Source: SKKY01 sp965228015
GTDB taxonomy: Bacteria > Bacillota > Peptococcia > Peptococcales > SKKY01
Length of the DNA stretch: 64,000 nt
Reading direction: 5' to 3'
Assembly: GCA_965228015.1 (NCBI GenBank)
Contig: OZ245787.1
Location: 1,364,001-1,428,000 of the forward strand
In this document: piece by piece, positions 25,944-35,728 of the stretch
How positions within the stretch are numbered: position 1 is the stretch's first letter
How the letters are laid out: each line of letters begins with the position of its first letter
Made by a program: the position numbers and the translations under genes
The notes under the pieces: model-generated
The model's database searches: none
The model's input: the letters and a program-made list of their open reading frames with translations, nothing else
Told to the model about the DNA's origin: nothing

Positions 25944-26301
25944 CTCCTGATTCTTCTATATAAATAGCAGTTTTATAAGGCAGACAGATTATGCTCTCAC
26001 CAATCTTAGATATTTCTCCAGTTTTAACACATATCTGATTTGGGCAGGTTGAGCTTTCCATAAAAATTTTTCCTCTTTCTGCAACAACATGAAAGGATCT
26101 GTTCTCATCAAAATTAAAATGAAATTCTTCTTTTTTCATATCCAGGGATAATTTTATTTTTTTAACAACCTGTCCATCTACTTCAATTAATGCTTCCTTG
26201 CTGTCAGAGCTATCTTTATTAATAATTGATGCTATTGTAAAAATGGAAAGGAAGACCAAAAGAATAAATATAATATATTTGTCACCTTTTTTTAATTTCA
26301 T
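25930..26301 (-). CDS. NusG domain II-containing exported protein (EetA-like)
   Basis: The 123 residues have one N-terminal membrane helix (YIIFILLVFLSIFTIASII, about 9-27) and an extracytoplasmic NusG_II beta domain with MESSTCPNQICVKTG and a later ICLPYKTAIYIE. The two Cys near residues 82 and 87 are conserved in the family. It is not a transcription factor despite the domain name. It is the only clearly intact gene of the operon between the riboswitch and the Gx-like gene. It overlaps apbE by 20 bp. Confidence 0.82.
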   Translation of the reverse strand: MKLKKGDKYIIFILLVFLSIFTIASIINKDSSDSKEALIEVDGQVVKKIKLSLDMKKEEFHFNFDENRSFHVVAERGKIFMESSTCPNQICVKTGEISKIGESIICLPYKTAIYIEESGGGNN

Positions 26302-27296
26302 ATTTGCCTCTTTTTACTAGCTGGAACTCTTGTTCAGAAATTCCGGAAGTCAAAAATATTTCATTATTTTTTGTAACAAAAACTCCTTCTGCTCCTTCAT
26401 AATCTTCTAAAAGTTTTATTCCCTTATCAAGTCCAAGGGTAAAAGCAGCTGTGGAAAGAGCATCTCCGTCCAGGGATTTATCTGATATTACCGAAACGCT
26501 TAATAGTTCATTTTCCACAGGGTAGCCGGTTTCTGTATCAAAAATATGATGATATATTTTTCCCTTTTCTTTAAAATATCTTTCATGTATTCCCGATGTA
26601 ACCAGTGACTGATTTTTTAAACTTGCTATCCCCAGAAAATCGCCCCTTTTCATAAAAGGATCTTGAATGCCAAACTTCCAAACATTTTCTCCAATGGCAT
26701 ATACACCCCCCAAGATTCAGGATGGCGGTATATATTTCATTATTTTTTAATATTATTACCGCTCTGTCTGCTGCATATCCTTTTGCTATAGCTCCAAAAT
26801 CAGCAAACATTTCTTCATTTTCTATATGTATTATTCCGGGACTAATTGTTTTAATTTTATTATAGTCAACTAAGGAAATGCATCTTTCCATTTCTTCTTT
26901 TTGAGGAATTTTATTCTCTTCTCCAGGGGAAATATTCCAGAGCTTTGTCAAAGGGCCAACAGTAATATCAAAGGCTCCCTGAGTAATTTCTGAAAAATAC
27001 ATAGACTTCTCTAAAAGATACACCTCTTCTTCATCCAGATAAACAAGTTCGCCTCCTCTTATCATCCCTGCAGTAAAATTATTTTCAATGCTTTTAATTT
27101 CATTAAATACTTCTTTAAAAACTTTATCTGTATTATCTTTATTTAATTCATTTTCATCCCCATATAAAATTACTTCTACAACAGTACCCATATGGAATTC
27201 AGTTTTTCTTACTTTTTCATTTTTTTCATCGGTACTGCATCCAAATAAAATTAATGAAACTATTAATAATGTAACTGCCAAAATTTTATTATTCAT
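26282..27296 (-). pseudogene. apbE: ApbE flavin:protein FMN transferase, frameshifted
   Basis: ApbE attaches FMN from FAD to Thr/Ser in FMN_bind domains outside the membrane. The first frame (from 27296) has a lipoprotein signal (LILFGC), the MGT motif and DFGAIAKGYAAD, and reaches LNLGG. A 1-nt shift in the G-run near 26705 moves to VYAIG, then HHIFDTETGYP and SLDGDALSTAAFTLG, all family landmarks. All motifs are otherwise well kept, so the break looks recent. The presumed target is the FMN_bind domain encoded three genes upstream. Confidence 0.9.
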
Positions 27297-27308
27297 ATTA
27301 ATTTCCTT

Positions 27309-28093
27309 TTATACTGCTCTTACGGAGCACAAGGGAGACACCAAAGGAATTCCCCTTTTATCATAATTTACCTCTGCTTTGACACCATATACTTTTTCCA
27401 GCATTTCTTCTGTTATAACTTCATGGATTAAACCTGAACTAAAAGGCTGACCATTCTCATCAATAATTACAACATGATCTGCGTAACGACAGGCAAGATT
27501 AATATCATGGAGAATCAAAATTATATCCACCTTTTCTTTTTCTTTGACTTTTTCCAATAACTGGCAAAGCTCCAGCTGTTTTTGAAGGTCAAGAGAATTG
27601 ACTGGTTCATCCATTAGTATTAGTTTTGGTGTTCTGACCAAGGTTTGAGCAATAAATACAAGCTTTTTTGTCCACCACTAAGTTCATCAAAATTTCTAAA
27701 AGCAAGGTCTTTTATATTTAATGTGTCCAATATATTCATTACCAGATCAACATCTTCATCAGACATTTTATACCCCAAATCAGGTAGACGTCTCAACATT
27801 ACCATTTCAAAAATAGTAAGAGTTGAAGTATCTAAATCCATTTGAGGAAGATAAGACATAAACTTTATCTTCTCTTCCAGTTTCATGTTTGCAAGACTTT
27901 TATCTTTATAAAAAATTTCTCCTTCATGTTTTAAAAGGCCAAAGATAGACTTTATTAATGTGGATTTCCCTGCCCTATTTGGTCCAAGAATTACATTAAG
28001 ACCTTCTTTGAATTCAACATTTAAATTTTTGAAAACATGATGACATTTGCCTCTTTTTTTATAAGCAAAGGATAAATCTCTTACTTTTAACAT
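27309..28093 (-). pseudogene. Corrinoid/siderophore-type ABC ATPase (BtuD/FecE-like), frameshifted
   Basis: The first frame has Walker A (GPNRAGKST) and the signature FDELSGGQKS. A 1-nt shift near 27630-27650 gives the second frame with Walker B (KLILMDEPVNSLD) and the switch His in LHDINLACRYADHV. The Walker A has Arg-Ala where Asn-Gly is common, a further change. It pairs with the FecCD-type permease, which it touches. Confidence 0.88.
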
Positions 28094-29062
28094 TACATTG
28101 TCCTTATTTTCGTAAAGATTTTTGTTACAAAAAACGGAATTCCTATAACTGCTGTTACCAGACCAATTGGAAGTATTACTCCAGGAATAATAATTTTACT
28201 TACTAAAAAGGCAAAAGAGAGCACAAAAGCTCCCACTAATCCTGATAAGGGCATGAAAAATCGTTGGTCTTCTCCTGTTAATTGCCGGGCAACGTGGGGA
28301 GCAATAAGGCCTACAAAGCCTATTGTTCCCCACAAAACTTACTGCAACAGCTGAAAGGAGAGAAGAAATCAATATAGCTAATCTTCTTACTTTACCCGTA
28401 TCAACCCCAATGCTTTTAGCTTTTGAATCATCAAGGGTCATTGCTGTTAATTTCCAGGCATTTTTAAATAAAATAAGAAAACATACTACCAAAACAAATA
28501 AAACGATATAAAATTTACTCCAGGTAATTTTTAACAAACTTCCGAAATTCCAGAAAATTAAACTCTGGAGCTGATCCTCATCGGCAATATACTGTAATAT
28601 CATTGTTAATGCATTGAATAGGAAATTTAGAGCAATACCAAATAAAATAATTGCAGTTTTCCCGATTTATTTTTGAAGGAAAAACAAATATATAGCACCA
28701 GCAACAATTAAAGCAAAAACAAAAGCATTTACAGTTACCACCAAAGTTTCAGAAACTTTAAAAATACTGGCATTAAGAATTAACCCTAAGGCCGCCCCAA
28801 AAGAGGCTGCAGCAGAGATGCCAAGGGTATAAGGGCTTGCAATAGGATTTCTGAGGATAGTCTGTATTTCACAGCCACCTATCCCCAGAGCTGCTCCTAC
28901 CACAATCGCCATCAGGGCCATTGGCAGTCTGATGTCTTTTATAATAAGGGGAGTATTATTATCACCTTCATTAAATATGAGAACTTTTAATATTTCCTTT
29001 ATTAATATTGATGATGAACCTGTAGATATGTTAAACAAAAACAATAGCACAAGGGCTGCCAA
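28093..29062 (-). pseudogene. FecCD/BtuC-type ABC permease, broken into three frames
   Basis: Three frames are needed: 29062-28667 (LPMALMAIVVGAALGIGG, TILRNPIASPYTLGISAAASFGAALG), 28603 to about 28320 (DDSKAKSIGVDTGKVRRLAILISS), and 28335-28093 (GTIGFVGLIAPHVARQLTG, PIGLVTAVIGIPFF). These are the typical FecCD motifs, including the cytoplasmic loop that contacts the ATPase. The true start may be an ATT near 29103. At least two indels are needed, so the permease cannot be functional. Confidence 0.9.
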
Positions 29063-29113
29063 GAATATGGAAATAATTATTATTCTGTTTTTATTAATTT
29101 ATTGTAAGAATCC

Positions 29114-30642
29114 CTATTGGACATTACTTGTATCTACCTTCGTAAACCATGTTATAATATCTGTATCTAACAGCATATATCTATCAAAAAGCTCTTGTAA
29201 TACAGCTTCTAGATCAAGGTTTGTAAACTCTTCAGGATAAAATAACTTTGCCATTTTTAAAGTTGGATAAAATGCATATATTGATCTGCTTGTTGAATGG
29301 GCAAATTCATAAACATTTCCATTTTTCACAGCTTGAAGATTTGACCATCTATTACGATTTAGAATATCAAAGCTTGGTTCTTTTTTCTCTCTTAGAATGT
29401 CAAGCCAACCATCATTTACACCACTTAAAATTACAAATTCAGGATTTTTCTCTAAAACATATTTCGGATCAAGGGTGTTGCTTGCTCCCCCAGACGCTGC
29501 AATATTTAAAAGAACTTCATCTGCAATATTTTTTCCTCCAGCCACTTTTACTGGAAGACCCCATCCACTCTTGCTAGTTGCTGTTGAATCAAATACTTGC
29601 GAGTAACCAGATTTTTCATAATAAACAGTAGGAATGTTTTCTTTTTTATTTAGGATTTTAGATGCAATTAGTTTAAATTGGTCATCTATAAAAGCTGATG
29701 CTTCATTTGCTTTCTCTTCTTCTTGGAAAATTTTTCCAAGTATCTTCATTGTATCTGTTACAGATGTTTCAAGTTTTTTCCGGGGACATCTACTAAAATA
29801 ATTTTAATTCCAGCACTTTCCAAAACATTTTCAACTTCAAGAGCATATTTATGAGCTCCCATAGCTGAGTTTGCAACAAGAACTTCCGGTTGCATAGCTA
29901 GTGGCATTTCCAAATCGAAAGGAGCATTATGATCAGAAATCTGGCCAACATGTTCCATATAATTACCAACAACTGGTGTGTATAACTCTGCATACTTATT
30001 TAAACCATGACCGCCATCTTGCCCGGAGCCAACTAACATGTTAAAAGCATCTTCACCTTTTAACGGGATAATATATTCAAAAACATCCATCGTACTAACT
30101 GCATAGGTTGATAAAGGCAACGGGATCTCTACTTCTCTACCTTTAGCATCAGTTATTATTACTGAGCTGGATTTTTCTGCTTTTTCTGGCATTTTATTAC
30201 TATCTATTGAAGGAAGAGGATAATCTTCAGCCAGTCCAATATTTTCTTTAGACCAACCAAAATCAAGCAAATCTCCTCCAGCTTTTTCTATTGATGTGGC
30301 AACAGAATTTAATATCCCTGCCATTGTGATGGAAGCACCTGAAACACCATCTACATCAAGAGATTGCTTTTCGATAATTAACTCCGGCAGCTTTTCAATT
30401 GCTACAGTACCTACCCCATCTGTTTCTGAGTGATCACCAATAATTACATCAACAATTTTTCCATCTTTATCTACCTTAGTTGTAACTTCAATTTTTCCAT
30501 GATAACCATCAACAGTTTCTGTATATATACCTTCCTTAAGAGTTTTATCCTGCTTATCAGCACAACCTGCTAATACAAAAACAAGGGATAATGACAAAAA
30601 TAACAGCAGCGCAACCTTACAAAAATTTCTAGTCTTTTTCAA
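29114..30642 (-). pseudogene. Lipoprotein fusion: FMN_bind domain plus periplasmic-binding-type (BtuF/FepB-like) domain, frameshifted
   Basis: The lipoprotein signal ends at FVLAGC (Cys27). Residues about 38-120 are an FMN_bind domain with EGIYTETVDGYHGKIEV and the flavinylation motif DGVSGASIT, Thr106 being the expected FMN site. Residues about 155-290 begin a helical-backbone binding protein (VIITDAKGREVEIPLPL, MQPEVLVANSAMG, AGIKIILVDVPG). After a 1-nt shift at an A6 run near 29780 the second lobe continues as ETSVTDTMKILGKIFQEEE to 29114. A flavin domain on the binding protein of an importer is unusual. The riboswitch upstream suggests a corrinoid ligand, an inference. Confidence 0.85.
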
Positions 30643-30671
30643 TTCAATCTTCTCCTTTTTTATTCAGTTTT

Positions 30672-31505
30672 TTATACTTTCCAAATGATGTGTCCCGTAA
30701 CCGCAACACTCTCTTCGTTAATCATTCCATCTTCAGCAATTTTTTCTAAATATCTTTTGATTTCATTTTTATCTTCATTACTAAGCTGATTTTTAATCGA
30801 AAGCTTATTTGTATAGCTTTCAAAAACTTCATTTAAAGGCTGTGAACTTTTCCAATTTCTTTCGTTATAACTTACCTCTGGATAATAGCCCATATTCCAG
30901 AGGATATTAAAAGCATAATAAATTTTATCTTCGAGAATCCCTGTTTTGCCTTCCTCTTTATTAATCAGATTAAATAATGCATCTTCAACCTTGGATTCCC
31001 GTTTGACCCAAGCACTTAAGTAGCAATAACCAGAGGAAGCATCACACATTTTTTTAATGTTTCATAATTATGTATCGCTGGAGACATAGATGCGAAAACC
31101 AAGTCAAACTTTTTATCCCATTGTTTTTCTTCAAGATTAATATCTACCCAGTTAACTTTCATTGGATGAACATTTTCCAGACCAAGTTTTGTGGCTTTAT
31201 CTTGCAAAATTTTAAGCATATTTTCAGAAATATCCATGGAAAATACTTCTTGGCGCTTTTCCGCCATTGGAATTGAGTGGGTTCCTGGACCGCAGCCAAT
31301 ATCTAAAAACCTTGGCTTTGTGGTGCAAAATGTTTCTTTCCGTCATAGATTCAATTAAAATGCTTGTTTTTTCTCCTTGTCCTTTAAATTTTGATTAAAA
31401 GAGTCCGCGCGTCCATTCCAAAACTCTTCACATGCTGTAAAATCCATATCACAGTAGCTCCAAAGATTTTTCCAATATTCCAGTTTATTTTTGTCTTCTT
31501 ATTTC
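30672..31505 (-). pseudogene. Class I SAM-dependent methyltransferase, broken
   Basis: The N-terminal piece reads KNKLEYWKNLWSYCDMDFTACEEFW near 31490-31415, then shifts frame at an A6 run near 31370 and again near 31320. It continues FLDIGCGPGTHSIPMAEKRQ (SAM motif I) and FDLVFASMSPAIHNYETL. A last shift near 31030 leads to SGYCYLSAWVKRESK and the C-terminus at 30672. No good start codon remains. Methyltransferases of this kind sit at the head of some riboswitch-controlled corrinoid uptake operons. Substrate unknown. Confidence 0.78.
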
Positions 31506-31560
31506 TTTAATAAATCACTACCTTTCCTTTTATACATTTCATGATAAAAATTTTTATATA

Positions 31561-31602
31561 AAAAAAGGCCCCAGATTTTTAATAAAATCCAAGAGACCTT
31601 CC
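31561..31602 (-). terminator. Expression-platform terminator after the cobalamin riboswitch
   Basis: On the minus strand GGTCTCTTGGATTTT pairs imperfectly with AAAAATCTGGGGCC and is followed by seven T. It lies between the aptamer and the methyltransferase. A second hairpin (TTAAGCATC/GATGCTTTAA, 31622-31647) could act as the alternative structure. Confidence 0.75.
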
Positions 31603-31682
31603 TATTTTTAAGTCTTCATGATTAAGCATCCAAAACCGATGCTTTAATGACTAATAATTATCCCATTATTGTCATAGATTTC

Positions 31683-31845
31683 CTCTAAGGCAGGTCTCCT
31701 GGCTCACGGGTCATTCTCCCCTCAACCTTCCCAGAACAATTAATGTTCCAGTGGTATACTGAGGTTCGTCTTCGCATACAGTGGTGGGTCCGCGTCGTTT
31801 TTAACGATCTCCCTTATTCTCCTCAAATAATTTTGAGGCACCTTA
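31683..31845 (-). promoter_or_regulatory. Cobalamin (B12) riboswitch aptamer
   Basis: Read on the minus strand, the leader starts GGTGCC (31842-31837), contains the conserved core GGGAAGGT (near 31733-31726) and ends with the B12 box AGCCAGGAGACCTGCC (31704-31689). Spacing and order match the cobalamin aptamer family. It controls the minus-strand operon downstream, which would be switched off when adenosylcobalamin is plentiful. Confidence 0.93.
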
Positions 31846-32004
31846 AATTCCGAAAAATATTAAGTTGTATTTTGGTGTTGAAGTTATTCTAGCACAACTT
31901 TTTTTAATGCAAATTATTTGCAAATTCCAAAAATATTTTAAGTTTTAACACTTTGCCTTGAGGGTATAATTAAATAAGCACAAGATAAGAAGGAGGAAAG
32001 CATT

Positions 32005-32541
32005 ATGAAAGTTAATTTAAAAGGGAAAAATGTTCAGATTACAGATGGTATTAAAGATTACGCTGAAAAAAGATTCCAAAGACTGGAAAAATATTTCGAA
32101 AAGGATTTTGAGGTTAATGCTACAATGTCCGTTGAAAAAGATTTGCATAAAATAGATGTTGTTTTACCATTATCAGGCTTCGTTATTAAAGGTGAAGATA
32201 AAACCAGAGATATGTACAACACTATCGATAACGTAATTGATAAACTCGAAAGACAAATCAGAAAATATAAAACAAGAATTAATCGGAAAGGTAAGCAAGT
32301 TGATCCAAAAGATGAATTCATTCCAGCTGTTGAAACAACAGAACTTGAAATGGATATTCCTGAAATAGTAAAAACTAAAAGATTTGCAGTTAAGCCAATG
32401 AGTAAAGAAGAGGCTGTTCTTCAAATGGGTCTATTGGATCACAGTTTCTTCGTTTTCCTAAATGCAGATACTGAAGAAGTAAACGTTATTTACAGAAGAA
32501 ATGATGGCCAGTACGGTTTAATCGAGCCAGATTTTAATTAA
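32005..32541 (+). CDS. hpf: Long-form hibernation promoting factor (HPF/RaiA)
   Basis: Ribosome hibernation factor that dimerises 70S ribosomes in stationary phase. The 178 residues comprise the N-terminal S30AE domain (MKVNLKGKNVQITDGIKDY, about 1-100), a linker and the C-terminal dimerisation domain (VKTKRFAVKPMSKEEAVLQM, ending NDGQYGLIEP). It is the long form typical of Firmicutes. AAGGAGGAAAG precedes the ATG, and a TATAAT box lies about 40 bp upstream. It stands alone, divergent from the riboswitch operon. Confidence 0.95.
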   Translation: MKVNLKGKNVQITDGIKDYAEKRFQRLEKYFEKDFEVNATMSVEKDLHKIDVVLPLSGFVIKGEDKTRDMYNTIDNVIDKLERQIRKYKTRINRKGKQVDPKDEFIPAVETTELEMDIPEIVKTKRFAVKPMSKEEAVLQMGLLDHSFFVFLNADTEEVNVIYRRNDGQYGLIEPDFN

Positions 32542-32657
32542 AAAACTATAATTAAATAAAAATAAAAAAAGTTTCCCTTTTCTTTACCGATGTGTTATAA
32601 TTTTTCTTGTAGAAGTTTAGAGCTTTTATTAGATTATTTAAAGGTAGGTTTTTTAAG

Positions 32658-32858
32658 ATGATGCAAGGTAAAGTAAAATGGTTTAACTCAGAAAAAGGTT
32701 TTGGTTTCATTGAAGTAGACGGTGGAGAAGATGTATTTGTACATTTTTCAGCAATTCAAACTGATGGATTTAAAACTCTTGAGGACGGTCAAGACGTTCA
32801 ATTCGACATAGTACAAGGCGAAAAAGGCCCACAAGCAGCTAATGTAATTAAATTGTAA
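32658..32858 (+). CDS. Cold shock protein (CspA family)
   Basis: The 66-residue single-stranded nucleic-acid binding protein has RNP1 (KGFGFIEV) and RNP2 (VFVHFSAI) motifs and ends in ANVIKL, as in the family. ATG-ATG at the start, so either Met may be used. A TATAAT at 32596-32601 gives a leader of about 50 nt. An ISL3-family element begins 8 bp after the stop and may have replaced its terminator. Confidence 0.95.
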   Translation: MMQGKVKWFNSEKGFGFIEVDGGEDVFVHFSAIQTDGFKTLEDGQDVQFDIVQGEKGPQAANVIKL

Positions 32859-32866
32859 TTAAAACT

Positions 32867-34253
32867 GGTTCTTTGTCAAATGTTGGGGTAACTCAATTAG
32901 ATTAGATTCCATGAGTACCGCATTGAAAAATGCGGTACTTTTTTAAATTGTTTTTAGTTTATTACGTGCATTATTCTGTTTTTGAATCTCCAAAAATTTC
33001 TTACACCATAAGCATTTCTTTTTAAAACCTTAATTTTGTTATTAACTCCTTCTGTATATCCGTTAGTATAAGTACAAGTAAATGAATTAAGAATATATTT
33101 CTGCCAGTTGAAAATGGTTCTGGAGCATTTATCGAATTCTTCAAACTCACAGGACATAACAAACATATACCAGGCTTTCAAATTCTTTTTTGCACTTTCT
33201 AAATCACTGCTGTCAACAAAGTTATAAAATTTTTCTTTTAACATATAAGCTTTTTGCAGTTTCTCAGAAGTAGCAAGCATAACGTTTACCTGGTCAATTT
33301 CTTCAGGAGTTAAATACTTCATTCTTTTTAAGAGAAGGGAGCGACTTCTTTTGAAATATCTTCGCCTTTCCTTGGCAAATTTCTTTTGCTCATCTTTCCT
33401 AATTCTTTCAAATGCCCAAGTGACCTGCCTAATGAAATGGAATTTATCGATAATGATAGTTGCATTTTTAAAATATGTTTCAATAATATCCTTGTAAGGT
33501 TGCCACATATCCATAATGAAGTATTTTACTTTATCCCTGTCATTGAATTTCCTGAAATAGTCCGATAAAATGTGTTGTTCTCTTCCGTGAAGAATATCAA
33601 GTACCTTCTTGTTTTGGGGATCAGTTAATATGCACTGGTACTTTTTGCCCCCGGCATTACCTTTAAATTCATCAATAGAGATTGCTTCGGGCAATTTTGT
33701 TAGGGAATAGTTTATGAATCTAAAAAGCCTGAGAGCCGTTGATGGTGAAATATTATTCTCTTTGGCAATATCAGATACAGAGTAAACATTTTTCATTCGA
33801 GTAATTATGTATTTTATCAGCCTGCTGGTCATTCTTTGATAGCGGGGGAGAAAATCATTTTTTTCGTAGAATTTTTTATTGCAGTGATTACAAACGTACC
33901 TTCTTTTTTTATAGTAAAGGTAGGTTTTCTTCCCTGAGATGGAAATATCTTTTATCATTTGAATTCTGTAATCATGAACTTTATTGGTTTGTTGATGGCA
34001 TTTGGGGTAATTGTGAGTTTTAATCTCCAGAGAAAAAGAAAAGGACATTGAATCAGAAGAAGTTTCTAATTGTTCTAAAATTATCCCTTTAAAACCAATT
34101 AATTTTTTAATATAATAGTTATTATAGAGCATAAGTAAATTCCTCCTTAGATTACAGTGGGTGTTCTCTAATATGGATTTACCCAATGCTCTGTATTTTT
34201 TCGCAAATAAATGTCAGAATGGTTTTTACCACCCCAACATTTATTGTAGAACT
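32867..34253 (-). mobile_element. ISL3-family insertion sequence, copy 2
   Basis: It is about 1387 bp, nearly identical to copy 1, with terminal repeats GGTTCTTTGTCAAATGTTGGGG at the 32867 end (quoted to the conserved core) and ACCCCAACATTTATTGTAGAAC at the other, there missing the last C. No 8-bp duplication is seen: TTAAAACT on the left and TTTTTATT on the right differ. Beyond the right end lies a 35-bp IS3 remnant, so the site has been rearranged. Confidence 0.9.
32954..34132 (-). CDS. ISL3-family transposase, copy 2, intact
   Basis: The 392 residues from the ATG at 34132 (AAGGAGGA upstream) are open to the stop. Zinc-finger-like CNHCNKKFYE, HTH (SVSDIAKENNISPSTALRLF), and DDE residues in ISIDEFKGN, IMDMWQPYKDI and the C-terminal TEGVNNKIK region are present. 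This copy could be the active source for copy 1. Copy 1 has one extra A in the lysine run after GNAGG. Confidence 0.93.
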   Translation of the reverse strand: MLYNNYYIKKLIGFKGIILEQLETSSDSMSFSFSLEIKTHNYPKCHQQTNKVHDYRIQMIKDISISGKKTYLYYKKRRYVCNHCNKKFYEKNDFLPRYQRMTSRLIKYIITRMKNVYSVSDIAKENNISPSTALRLFRFINYSLTKLPEAISIDEFKGNAGGKKYQCILTDPQNKKVLDILHGREQHILSDYFRKFNDRDKVKYFIMDMWQPYKDIIETYFKNATIIIDKFHFIRQVTWAFERIRKDEQKKFAKERRRYFKRSRSLLLKRMKYLTPEEIDQVNVMLATSEKLQKAYMLKEKFYNFVDSSDLESAKKNLKAWYMFVMSCEFEEFDKCSRTIFNWQKYILNSFTCTYTNGYTEGVNNKIKVLKRNAYGVRNFWRFKNRIMHVIN

Positions 34254-34265
34254 TTTTATTTATCG

Positions 34266-34300
34266 CCCAGAAGTGTACCCTTTTTTGGGGGGTCACACCA
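34266..34300 (+). mobile_element. Terminal remnant of an IS3 element
   Basis: CCCAGAAGTGTACCC, a T-run, then GGGGGGTCACACCA matches the right end of the two IS3 copies (for example 18008-18039). The rest of the element is missing, replaced or deleted next to ISL3 copy 2. Confidence 0.8.
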
Positions 34301-34331
34301 GTCAGCCCCCTTTTTTGCGACTCTTAATTAT

Positions 34332-34830
34332 TTATTTTTCAATTAAAAATTTTTCCGTTATTACTGCGTCTACCCATTCTCCATTAAGTATTCCTTGATC
34401 TTTATATACTCCTACCAAAAAATAATCTAAACCTTCATAGAACTCTAGAGCTTTTGTATTTTTACTTATTACATTTAAAACTAATTTATAGAATCCTTCT
34501 TTTTTAGCTTCTTCTGCCAGATTCTCCAAAAATATACGGCCTATACCCTGGCCTCTGCAGTTTTTTCCTATATTATGTTGAAAGATCTGCAACTCCAGTA
34601 TATGCACTTTTAAAATTAAATTTATTTAAAGAAACATAATCACAAACGTCTCCGGTAGCATCATCTTCAGCCACCAAAACCATATATCTGTTCTCCGTCC
34701 AAGACATTATATCAGACTCTTTTTGTATTCTGGTTTCTAAAGTTGCAACCCCAGCTTCAATACCCTGATTGAAAATCTCTGTAATTGCAGGAACGTCTTC
34801 AGTTGTTACTTTTCTCACCTTAACCGGCAT
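34332..34830 (-). pseudogene. GNAT N-acetyltransferase (phosphinothricin acetyltransferase-like), frameshifted
   Basis: From MPVKVRKVTTEDVPAITEIF the first frame shows NQGIEAGVATLETR and VCDYVSLNKFNFKSAYTGVADLS. A shift near 34590 moves to NCRGQGIGRIFLENLAEEAKK (acetyl-CoA loop, Q/RxxGxG/A) and KALEFYEGLDYFLVGVYKDQG. The fold and motifs match the Pat/Bar-type acetyltransferases. The acceptor substrate is unknown. Confidence 0.85.
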
Positions 34831-34916
34831 TTCAAACACCTCTGCATAAATATACATTCAATCGAACAATAATGTGAATGATACAATTATTTGGAAGTTT
34901 TATCAACACCTGTTTT

Positions 34917-35708
34917 TTAAATATTTACAACTTTTCCTGGCATATTTCTTGAAAGACAATCCAACTCAAAATCTAATTCTTTGCTAAAATCTTGTAAAAA
35001 TTTACATACAGTATCTTTTGCAAGGTACGGCAAATTATTCTCCTTACTTAAATGTCCTAAAAAAACATGACTCAAATTATTCCCACAAATATCATGAAGT
35101 ATTTTTGCAGCAGCAGCATTAGATAAATGACCATCTCTTGATAAAATTCTACGCTTTAAAAACGCCGGATATTCTCCATTTTTCAGGGTATGTTCATCAT
35201 AATTTGCTTCTATTACCAACAAGTTTACATCCTTTATATTATTCATAATATTTGTATCAATTATCCCTGTATCTGTAACTATGCCTATTCTTTTTTCTTT
35301 ACTCTTGTTCTCAAAAACGTACCCAACAGGATCGGCAGCATCATGAAAGACAGAAAAAGTTCTAAGATTTAACCCCAGAACATCCTGAACGGAATTAACA
35401 GGCAAATCGTTGTATCTAGATAAGGAAATATCAGGATTCTTCCTTCTGATTTCCTCAATAGTACCTTTTGATGAAAAAATATCCATCTTTGTTTTTTTGC
35501 CAATCATTGGGATCCCGCTAATATGATCCGAATGTTCATGGGTTACAAAAATTCCGTCAATCTCTGACATATCCACCTGAATCAAACTTAAAACATCTTT
35601 TATCCTTTTAAAGCTGATTCCTGCATCAACAAGAAATTTTTTATTTTCTGTTTCTATAAAGTAACAGTTTCCACTGGAACCACTTGCAATTGAATAAAAG
35701 TTCATCAT
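34917..35708 (-). CDS. walJ: Metallo-beta-lactamase fold hydrolase WalJ (YycJ)
   Basis: The 263 residues contain the metal-binding THEHSDHISG (about 56-65), the Asp in VTDTGI and the late His in GHLSKENNLP, with SIASGSSGNCYFIE at the start as in WalJ/YycJ. WalJ is associated with the WalRK cell-wall system and with DNA-repair-like 5'-exonuclease activity in related proteins. walRK is not in the window. It starts ATG-ATG, so MNFYSIASG is also possible. It lies at the end of a minus-strand group with trxB. Confidence 0.9.
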   Translation of the reverse strand: MMNFYSIASGSSGNCYFIETENKKFLVDAGISFKRIKDVLSLIQVDMSEIDGIFVTHEHSDHISGIPMIGKKTKMDIFSSKGTIEEIRRKNPDISLSRYNDLPVNSVQDVLGLNLRTFSVFHDAADPVGYVFENKSKEKRIGIVTDTGIIDTNIMNNIKDVNLLVIEANYDEHTLKNGEYPAFLKRRILSRDGHLSNAAAAKILHDICGNNLSHVFLGHLSKENNLPYLAKDTVCKFLQDFSKELDFELDCLSRNMPGKVVNI

Positions 35709-35728
35709 ATACCTCTTTCTCTATGACA

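Noticed and set aside
25930..26301. Transcription factor NusG
   Set aside because: Only the domain II fold is present, after a membrane helix. The neighbours are ApbE and a Gx-type protein.
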